From Planctomycetota bacterium (lineage in GTDB: Bacteria > Planctomycetota > Planctomycetia > Isosphaerales > Isosphaeraceae), in NCBI GenBank assembly GCA_021777685.1, contig JAJYDH010000171.1, forward strand, positions 1 through 11,467: DNA of 11,467 bases, given 5' to 3'. A program made the translations under genes and the position numbers. Of this stretch, positions 6,029 through 11,467 are shown piece by piece; positions within the stretch are counted from its first letter, which is position 1, and each line of letters opens with the position of its first letter. The notes under the pieces are model-generated. The model had not been told where the DNA came from. It made no database searches and worked only from the letters and a program-made list of their open reading frames with translations.

Positions 6029-7174
6029 TCACGCCTTGATCCGGATCTCATGCCTCGACAGGGTCTCGAACCCGTCGGCGGTGATCCGGTAATTCCGCTC
6101 GATCCGGATTCCGCCGACGCCCTCGATGTAGAGGCCCGGTTCCAGGGTGACGACGTCGTTCTCGACCAGGACCTCCTCGCTGCCGGGGACGAAGTAGGGG
6201 GGCTCGGGGTGGCCGAGGCCGATCCCGTGGCCGGTGTGGTGCGGGAAGTGGTCGAGCAGGCCGAGCGACCCGAAATGGGCTCGGACGGCGGCGTCGACGT
6301 CGCGGGCCACGGCCCCGGCCTTGAGCCGTGCCTCGGCCACCTTCATGGCCCCGACGCACGCCTCGAACATCTCGACCTGCCTCGGCGTCGGCTCGCCGCC
6401 GACGGCGAAGGTGTTGGTGAAGTCCCCCCGGTAGCCGTCGACGACCACGGAGAAGTCGAGCAGGAGCAGGTCGCCCGGCTCGATCACGCGCGAGGTCGGC
6501 GGGCCCCCCTTGTCGGTCGCGGTCCGGGGGCCGGAGGCGAAGTCGCCGTAGACGATCGCCCGCTCGCCCAGTTCCTTCATCGCGGCGTTCTGGACGACGA
6601 GGTAGGCATCCAGCTCGGTCATCCCGGGCTTCATCGACTTCAGGGCCGCCGCGTGCGCGGCCTCGCCGGCCCGCATGGCCCGGTTGAGAGTCGCGATCTC
6701 GTCGGCGTCCTTCGACCGCCGCAAGGGGCGGATGACCGGGGAGATGTCGATGAACTCCGCCCCCGGCCGGGCGGCGCGGAGCCCTTCGACCACGCCATCC
6801 GGGACGGCCGCCATCTCGACGCCGATCCGATCGCCCGGGATCGAGGCGAGGGCCTCCAGGGTCGACCGGACGAGTTGAAGCCGTCGGGGCTCGGTCGGGC
6901 CCGAGCAATCGTACCAGATCGGGGCGACGACCTGGTCGACGTGGGCTTTCTCGGTGAACGGTTCGAGCACGTTATCGGCCACGAGAGTGGCCCGCCTCGG
7001 CTCCAGGACGAGCAGCGCCGAGGACTCGACGTTCTGGAACTGGAACGGCGAGGGGACGTAGTTGGCGAAGTAGACGAGGTGCGACGGGTCGCCCACGATC
7101 AGGAGGTCGCAGGGGCTCGGGAGGGCCTGGAAGAGTCGGCCTCGGCGCGAGGCGCATCCCTGGGCGGTCAGCAT
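6029..7174 (-). CDS. M24-family Xaa-Pro peptidase (prolidase/aminopeptidase P type)
   Basis: 381 aa from the ATG at 7174. The N-terminal creatinase-like domain covers about 1-155 and the pita-bread metallopeptidase domain about 160-381. The five metal ligands are all present: D240 (LLLLDFSV), D251 (YRGDFTNTF), H316 (HHTGHGIGLGH), E345 (TLEPGLY) and E359 (GGIRIERNY). Such enzymes use two Mn or Co ions to cleave next to proline in dipeptides or at peptide N-termini. No signal peptide is apparent, so it is probably cytosolic. The frame is open for 32 more codons upstream, but these run through a dispersed repeat and are not family-like. AAGGA stands about 10 bases upstream. It is the last gene of the dehydrogenase-kinase-peptidase run. 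Dipeptidase and aminopeptidase P activity cannot be told apart here. Confidence 0.93.
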   Translation of the reverse strand: MLTAQGCASRRGRLFQALPSPCDLLIVGDPSHLVYFANYVPSPFQFQNVESSALLVLEPRRATLVADNVLEPFTEKAHVDQVVAPIWYDCSGPTEPRRLQLVRSTLEALASIPGDRIGVEMAAVPDGVVEGLRAARPGAEFIDISPVIRPLRRSKDADEIATLNRAMRAGEAAHAAALKSMKPGMTELDAYLVVQNAAMKELGERAIVYGDFASGPRTATDKGGPPTSRVIEPGDLLLLDFSVVVDGYRGDFTNTFAVGGEPTPRQVEMFEACVGAMKVAEARLKAGAVARDVDAAVRAHFGSLGLLDHFPHHTGHGIGLGHPEPPYFVPGSEEVLVENDVVTLEPGLYIEGVGGIRIERNYRITADGFETLSRHEIRIKA

Positions 7175-7198
7175 CGGATGTCGGTCCTTGTTCTGTCT

Positions 7199-7336
7199 CC
7201 CCTCTCCCCCCGGGAGAGGGGCCGGGGGTGAGGGGCGTCGCTGGCCTCTCGGGGTCGAGATGGGGACCACTTCGATACCAGGTTACAGGCGATGCGGCGT
7301 CCCTCACCCCAGGCCCCTCTCCCGGAGGGAGAGGGG
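7199..7336. repeat. REPIN-like inverted pair of CCCTCTCCC repeats, copy A
   Basis: Two 40-base arms, 7199-7238 and 7297-7336, are reverse complements at 36 of 40 positions and are separated by 58 bases. Each arm can itself fold, CCCTCTCCC pairing with GGGAGAGGG, followed by a GGGGTGAGGG tail. The pair lies between the kinase stop and the peptidase start. It may act as an mRNA hairpin, but no T-run makes it a classic terminator. Confidence 0.8.
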
Positions 7337-7365
7337 AGGAAGTCGGAGGCCGCACGACATCCATC

Positions 7366-8448
7366 TCATCTCTGGACCCGGGCCGTCCCGCCCTTGGCGA
7401 GGGCCTCGACCTCGGGGAGCCTGGCCATCGTCGTATCGCCGGGGAAGGTGGTCAGCAGGGCTCCGTGGGCCCAGCCGAGCTTGAGGGCCTCCTCGGGGGA
7501 CTTGCCGGCGAGCAGCCCGTAGATCAGGCCGGCGGCGAAGCCGTCGCCGCCGCCGATCCGGTCGATCACGTCGAGTTCGAGCGTGGGGCTGACGTAGTTC
7601 TGCCCGTCGAGGTGGAGGACCGCCGCCCAGCTATGCCGGTTGGTCGAGTGGACCTCGCGGAGGGTCGTCGCGACGAGCTTGACGTTCGGGTGGTTCTTGC
7701 GGACCTGCTCGATCATCTTGAAGAAGCTCTCGGGGTCGAGCTTCGACTTGCTGTGGACGTCCTGGCCTTCGAGCCCCAGGCCCATCTGCAAGTCTTCCTC
7801 GTTGCCGACGAGGGCGTCGACGTGCTCGACGATCTTCCGGATGGTCTCGACGCCCTTCTTGGCCCCGCCGACCGAGGCCCAGAGCTTGGCCCGGTAGTTG
7901 AGGTCGAACGAGGTGACGGCGCCGGCCGCCTTGGCGGCCTTCATCCCCTCGATGATGACCTCGGCGGTGGTCTCCGAGAGGGCGGCGAAGATCCCGCCGG
8001 AGTGGAACCACTTCACCCCTTTGGAGAAGATCGAGGCCCAGTCGAAGTCGCCGGGCTTGAGCAGGGCGCCGGCCTCGTTCGAGCGGTTGTAGAAGACGAC
8101 CGGCGGGCGGACGCCCTGGCCCCGGTCGCTGTAGACGGTGGCGATGTTCGGGCCGCGGACGCCGTCGTGCTCGAACCACTTGTAGAAGGGCGCCACGCCC
8201 ATCTCGCGGACCCGGGCCTGGACCAGCTCGCCGATCCCGTAGTTGACCATCGCGGTGGCGATGCCGGTCTTCAGGCCGAAGCAGTCGGCCAGGTTGGCGG
8301 CGACGTTGTACTCGCCGCCCGAGACGTGGATCTCCAGCGTCTTCGCCTTGCGGAACGGGATCACGCCGGGGTCGAGCCGGTTGACCAGGGCCCCCAGGGC
8401 CAGGAAGTCGAGCTCGCTCGGCCCTTTGCGCACGTCTAGACCGCTCAT
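7366..8448 (-). CDS. kdgK: PfkB-family sugar kinase, probable 2-keto-3-deoxygluconate kinase
   Basis: 360 aa, ribokinase/PfkB fold. The substrate-binding GGEYNVAANLA starts at 44. DLNYRAKLW at 182-190 is typical of 2-keto-3-deoxygluconate kinases. GNEEDLQMGLGL starts at 215, and DRIGGGDGFAAGLIYGLL at 296-313 is the C-terminal PfkB signature, with catalytic base D302 and the GGGD anion hole. The residue after it is Gly where Ala or Thr is more usual. The reaction expected is ATP-dependent phosphorylation of KDG to KDPG, which an aldolase splits to pyruvate and glyceraldehyde 3-phosphate. The upstream gene on the same strand is a glucose dehydrogenase, supporting a sugar-acid pathway. No good Shine-Dalgarno is seen before the ATG. 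Another keto-sugar could be the true substrate. Confidence 0.87.
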   Translation of the reverse strand: MSGLDVRKGPSELDFLALGALVNRLDPGVIPFRKAKTLEIHVSGGEYNVAANLADCFGLKTGIATAMVNYGIGELVQARVREMGVAPFYKWFEHDGVRGPNIATVYSDRGQGVRPPVVFYNRSNEAGALLKPGDFDWASIFSKGVKWFHSGGIFAALSETTAEVIIEGMKAAKAAGAVTSFDLNYRAKLWASVGGAKKGVETIRKIVEHVDALVGNEEDLQMGLGLEGQDVHSKSKLDPESFFKMIEQVRKNHPNVKLVATTLREVHSTNRHSWAAVLHLDGQNYVSPTLELDVIDRIGGGDGFAAGLIYGLLAGKSPEEALKLGWAHGALLTTFPGDTTMARLPEVEALAKGGTARVQR

Positions 8449-8554
8449 CGAGGGGAAGCTCCCAATCGTCGCTCTGGAGGAGGGCTGGTCCGGGCAAGGT
8501 AGGCCCTGAGACCATCGAAATCAACGCGAAATACCGCGAGGGTGGATCGTCTTG

Positions 8555-8654
8555 CCCCCTCTCCCCTTGCGGGAGAGGGTTGGGGAGAGGGGTCGATGAC
8601 CATGGACGAAGCCCGGAACCCCTCACCCCGGCCCTCTCCCGCGAGGGGAGAGGG
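8555..8654. repeat. REPIN-like inverted pair of CCCTCTCCC repeats, copy B
   Basis: The left arm (8555-8594) and right arm (8617-8654) are reverse complements apart from a few mismatches, with a 22-base spacer. Both share the CCCTCTCCCC, GCGGGAGAGGG and GGGGTGAGGGG blocks of copy A. It lies in the 275-base gap between the dehydrogenase stop and the kinase start, which otherwise shows nothing recognisable. Confidence 0.8.
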
Positions 8655-8723
8655 AGTCGGAAGTCTCACCTGGCCGATCGTTCGTGACTTGCCCGAGGTC
8701 ATGGGGCAAACGCTGTGCTTCGA

Positions 8724-9845
8724 TCAGCCGGCGATGTTGACGTAAACCTTCAGCGATTCCTTGTCTTCGAGCAGCGGCATGATGTCCTGGTAGCGGTCCA
8801 GCCCGGCCACCCGGTTGGTCAGGATCCGCCCGGTGACGCCGGGGTAGGTGTGCTCGCCGACCGAGAGCGCCTGGATGCCCATCTCGAAGTGCCGGCGGTT
8901 GCCGTTCACGCTGGAGACCAGGAGCTTGTTGCCGAGGACCCATTCGAGGTTGATCTTCGCCGCGTCGAGCGTGACATCGTACTGGCCGCCGGTGATGCTC
9001 GTCCAGACCAGGGCCCCGTTGTGGGCCAGGACTTCCATCGCGCGGAAGCAGACCTCGGCGTTGCCGGTCGCCTCGAAGATCAGGTCGGGCTTGCCCACCT
9101 GCTTGACCAGGTCGGCCATCGACGTCTGCTTGGTGCCGACGTAGGTGGCGCCGTAGGCCTCGGCGATCTTCGACTTGAGGTGCGGGCCGGGGCGGGTGGC
9201 CAGGGTGAAGACCTCCAGCCCGCGGAGCTTGAGCATCATCGTGGCCAGCAGGCCGATCTGCCCGGCGCCGAGGACGAACGCCCGCTTCGGCTCCCAGACT
9301 TGCAACCGCTGCTGCGCCAGGTACGCCTGATCGATCGCCTTGGCGCAGACGCTCGCCGGCTCGGCCAGGACACCCAAATGGCGCAACTCCCGGGGGACCT
9401 TGACCATGTACTCGGCGTCGTCGACGAAGTACTCGGTCATGAAGCCGTGGCAGAGGTTGATCCCGCGCTCGTAATACGTCTCCTCGCTGGTGACGTCGTT
9501 CCGGCCGATCAGGTCGAACAGCGAGCCGCCGGGCCGCCGGACGGTGCAGGAGACGAAGTCGCCGGGGACGAGTTCCGTCACCCGGTCGCCGACCTCGACG
9601 ACCTGGCCGAAGCTCTCGTGGCCGATGACCAGGAAGTCGCCCCCCGGCGGCGCGTTGCCGTAGAGGGCCTCGTTGATCTCGCGGTCGGTCGCGTCCACCC
9701 CGACCTGGAGCGCCCGGACCCGGACCGCCCGACCCTCGGGGATCGTGCAGACGTGCGGGTGAGGCTGGTCCGTCAGCCTCGGCTCGGGGATCTCGCGGAG
9801 GTGGACGCTGTTCGGCTTTCCGGGCAGGACGGCTACGGCTTTCAT
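8724..9845 (-). CDS. gdh: Zinc-dependent glucose 1-dehydrogenase, haloarchaeal-like (MDR family)
   Basis: 373 aa, medium-chain dehydrogenase/reductase. The segment LQVGVDATDREI at 46-57, GHESFG at 75-80, VRRPGG at 102-107 and the ERGIN...HGFM block at 126-136 match archaeal glucose dehydrogenases. Catalytic zinc ligands are D51, H76 and E77 or E162. D51 replaces the usual Cys, as Asp38 does in Haloferax mediterranei GlcDH. The four structural-zinc cysteines are absent. VLGAGQIGLL at 191-200 is the dinucleotide-binding motif, and R218 in LATRPGP could bind the NADP 2'-phosphate. Glucose would be oxidised to gluconolactone. The neighbouring kdgK supports a semi-phosphorylative Entner-Doudoroff role. 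The start at 9845 matches the family N-terminus (MKAVAV). Galactose or another aldose is an alternative substrate. Confidence 0.88.
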   Translation of the reverse strand: MKAVAVLPGKPNSVHLREIPEPRLTDQPHPHVCTIPEGRAVRVRALQVGVDATDREINEALYGNAPPGGDFLVIGHESFGQVVEVGDRVTELVPGDFVSCTVRRPGGSLFDLIGRNDVTSEETYYERGINLCHGFMTEYFVDDAEYMVKVPRELRHLGVLAEPASVCAKAIDQAYLAQQRLQVWEPKRAFVLGAGQIGLLATMMLKLRGLEVFTLATRPGPHLKSKIAEAYGATYVGTKQTSMADLVKQVGKPDLIFEATGNAEVCFRAMEVLAHNGALVWTSITGGQYDVTLDAAKINLEWVLGNKLLVSSVNGNRRHFEMGIQALSVGEHTYPGVTGRILTNRVAGLDRYQDIMPLLEDKESLKVYVNIAG

Positions 9846-9977
9846 CCGGGACTCGACTCGTCAAAAGGGGTAGGTTCGGGGGAAACCGAGCGTGCCCCCC
9901 GCCTCAAGGAGCCGTCGATTCCGGGCATTGTACCCGGACCATCCACCGCTTGCCATGCGTCGGCGACCGGCCGCCCG

Positions 9978-10382
9978 TCAGGGGGCCTCGGGCAGCGTGT
10001 ATTCGAACTCGTAGGAATGCTCGCCGTCGGCGATGGCGATCGTCATCCGGCCGGCGAGCCCCGCCAGTTGCCCGGAGCCCGAATCCGGCACGACGGCGAT
10101 GACCAGGTGAGGCTCGCCCCGGGTCATGGTCCCGTTGTGCTGGAGCACGAAGCTCCCGGAGAGGCCGCCCAGAGTCCCCGTCACCCGCTCGATCGCGACG
10201 TAGCCCGCCGACCCCTTGACCCCGCCGGCGGCGCTCAGCATCTCCCCCTTGCCGGTCGCCTCCAGGTCGCCGAGGAACCGCTTCTCGATCGACATCCTCG
10301 CCAGGGTCGAGCCCTCCGCCGGGTCCGCCGAGCCCTGGGGGGTCAACTTCACCTCGAACGTCCCGACAGCCCGCTTCGCCAT
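9978..10382 (-). CDS. DUF3224 domain protein
   Basis: 134 aa from the ATG at 10382. The sequence begins MAKRAVGTFEVKLTPQ and continues with ARMSIEKRFLGDLEATGKGEML, YVAIERVTGTLGGLSGSFVLQHNG and LAGLAGRMTIAI, ending YEFEYTLPEAP. This matches the DUF3224 family of small beta-barrel proteins as I remember it. The function of the family is not established. There is no signal peptide. AAGGAG lies 6 bases before the ATG and overlaps the stop codon of the upstream Uma2-type gene, so translation is probably coupled. The frame opens 17 codons earlier, but that extension would overlap the neighbour and lacks a ribosome site. Confidence 0.87.
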   Translation of the reverse strand: MAKRAVGTFEVKLTPQGSADPAEGSTLARMSIEKRFLGDLEATGKGEMLSAAGGVKGSAGYVAIERVTGTLGGLSGSFVLQHNGTMTRGEPHLVIAVVPDSGSGQLAGLAGRMTIAIADGEHSYEFEYTLPEAP

Positions 10383-10392
10383 GCTCGGCTCC

Positions 10393-10944
10393 TTATTCGA
10401 AGAACCGCCCAACCCGGACGCGGAACCCTTCAAGGGGCCCGGGGTAGGCCAGCTCGTCCTCCGAGGCCAGCGTCCTCGGCGCCTCGTCGGCCCCGAAGAC
10501 GTGGGCCACCTGCGGCTCGGGGTCGAGCACGACCACCACCAGGACGCCCGCCTTGAGGTATTCCGTCACCTTCTCCAGGACGTCTTTCCACCGGTCGCTC
10601 GCCGAACGGACCTCGATCACGAGTTCGGGGATCTCCGGGCCGTACCCCTTCGCCAAGGGCCCCCTGGGGAGCCGGGCATAGCTGTAATAGGCGATGTCGG
10701 CACCCCGGACGGTATCGGGATCGCGCTCGGTGATCACGGCCGAGTCGTTGCTCATCACCCGGCCGAGGCCGTGCTCGTCGACGAATTGGCGGAGGAGGTA
10801 GCCCGCCTGAAGGCAGATGTAGCCATGTCTCCGGTCGGGAGGCGGCATCTCCACAATCCTCCCCTGGACAAGTTCCTCGGGATACCCGGGATCGGGCCTC
10901 TGGCCGAATTCCTCGGCGGTCATGAGGGCCTCGGCGGTCGCCAT
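10393..10944 (-). CDS. Uma2-family (DUF820) PD-(D/E)xK endonuclease-like protein
   Basis: 183 aa, the usual size of the family. MTAEEFGQRPDPGYPEELVQGRIVEM is the typical N-terminus. RGADIAYYS at 80-88 gives the first acidic residue D83 (PD is more common than AD here). PELVIEVRSASDR at 106-118 gives E111. K125 in LEKVTEYLKAGV and the VVVVLDPEP strand at 136-144 complete the pattern. The fold is that of restriction enzymes. Members are numerous in cyanobacteria and planctomycetes, often without a known role. SASD replaces the common SPSD. GAGGAGGG lies 8 bases before the ATG. It is followed 10 bases later by the DUF3224 gene, so the two probably share a transcript. Confidence 0.9.
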   Translation of the reverse strand: MATAEALMTAEEFGQRPDPGYPEELVQGRIVEMPPPDRRHGYICLQAGYLLRQFVDEHGLGRVMSNDSAVITERDPDTVRGADIAYYSYARLPRGPLAKGYGPEIPELVIEVRSASDRWKDVLEKVTEYLKAGVLVVVVLDPEPQVAHVFGADEAPRTLASEDELAYPGPLEGFRVRVGRFFE

Positions 10945-10952
10945 CGGATCGT

Positions 10953-10960
10953 CCCTCCTC
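10953..10960 (-). promoter_or_regulatory. Strong ribosome binding site of the Uma2-family gene
   Basis: GAGGAGGG on the - strand, 8 bases before the ATG at 10944. It is one of the strongest Shine-Dalgarno sequences in the window. Confidence 0.65.
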
Positions 10961-11022
10961 GTCTCGGTCGCGGCGAGTCGTCGGCCGGATTATCGCCGAT
11001 CGCTCGATCGGGCTCCACTCCC

Positions 11023-11467
11023 TCACCCCCCGAACGCAACCCGCTGCAACTCCCGGCGCATCGGCGTCCCGTCGTTGTTGGCCAGGCCGACCCTCTGGAT
11101 CAGGAGGATCGCGAACCGGCCTTTTTTGGGGTCGATCCAGGACTGGGTGCCGAAGGCCCCTCCGTGGCCGAAGCTGCCGGGCGAGAGCGACTCGGTCACG
11201 CCGCCCGGGGCCTTGACGTACCCCCAGCCGAGGCCGAAGCCCATCCCGTCGACGAACCCGCATTTCAGGTCGCCGGTCTGGAGGCTGGTCATCTCGGCGA
11301 CGGCCTTCTCGGAGAGGATTCGGCGGCCTTCGAGGGCGCCCCGGCCGAGCATCATCCGGTCGAGCCGGGCGAGGTCGGGGCCCGTGGAGTAGAGGCCGCC
11401 GGCCGGGCTTGGGGGCCGCTCGCCGGCCTTCGGGGCGACCTTCGACGAGGCGACCGCCTGCAACGCG
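11023..11467 (-). CDS. C-terminal part of a class C beta-lactamase-like serine hydrolase (5' end beyond window)
   Basis: The frame is open to the window edge and gives about 148 residues. The start lies outside; a TTG near the edge is probably internal. PAGGLYSTGPDLARLDRMML and LEGRRILSEKAVAEMTSLQTG are the typical segments before the last active-site motif of the beta-lactamase/esterase EstB family. GMGFGLGWGYV and GSFGHGGAFGTQSWIDPKKG follow. HGG is the equivalent of the KTG motif, completing the active site with SxxK and YxN, which must lie upstream. Such proteins are mostly esterases or peptidases rather than drug-resistance enzymes. The substrate is unknown. The stop precedes the Uma2-family gene by 78 bases on the same strand. 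Confidence 0.88.
   Translation of the reverse strand, partial: ALQAVASSKVAPKAGERPPSPAGGLYSTGPDLARLDRMMLGRGALEGRRILSEKAVAEMTSLQTGDLKCGFVDGMGFGLGWGYVKAPGGVTESLSPGSFGHGGAFGTQSWIDPKKGRFAILLIQRVGLANNDGTPMRRELQRVAFGG

Noticed and set aside
8715..10556. 613-codon open frame on the + strand
   Set aside because: It is antisense to the glucose dehydrogenase, DUF3224 and Uma2 genes, with the biased composition of a shadow frame in high-GC DNA and no family motifs.

Overview
The window is high-GC DNA, about 75-78% G+C in hand-counted lines of its core genes. It looks like a planctomycete chromosome, perhaps of the Isosphaeraceae or Gemmataceae type. That guess rests on base composition, paired CCCTCTCCC/GGGAGAGGG repeats in gaps, a Uma2-family nuclease and mixed housekeeping gene content. 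No rRNA or other taxonomic marker is present, so it is an inference. Both ends of the window cut through genes.

Left part (1-2225): the proline-rich tail of a + strand gene ends at 117 and is followed by a possible terminator. Next comes a - strand MerR-type regulator with a C-terminal cobalamin-binding module carrying the W-x9-EH signature of CarH B12 photoreceptors. A 389-base gap separates it from a divergent family-1 uracil-DNA glycosylase gene (ung).

Middle part (2280-5862, all - strand): mazEF toxin-antitoxin genes; a 177-bp MITE-like element with 19-bp terminal inverted repeats and a perfect 9-bp target duplication just upstream of mazE; a 101-aa protein of unknown function; the ribosome-binding ATPase gene ychF; and a two-gene cassette of clearly lower GC. 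That cassette encodes a P-loop GTPase-like protein and a small helical protein joined by an ATGA stop/start overlap. It looks horizontally acquired and is the best candidate here for an undescribed system.

Right part (6029-11467, all - strand): in transcription order from the right edge, the C-terminal part of a class C beta-lactamase-like serine hydrolase, a Uma2-family nuclease, a DUF3224 protein, a haloarchaeal-type glucose 1-dehydrogenase, a PfkB-family 2-keto-3-deoxygluconate kinase and an M24 Xaa-Pro peptidase. The dehydrogenase and kinase are two characteristic enzymes of the semi-phosphorylative Entner-Doudoroff route. Two REPIN-like inverted repeat pairs lie in the gaps on either side of the kinase gene.

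All calls come from reading the sequence and from memory of protein families. No database search was possible.
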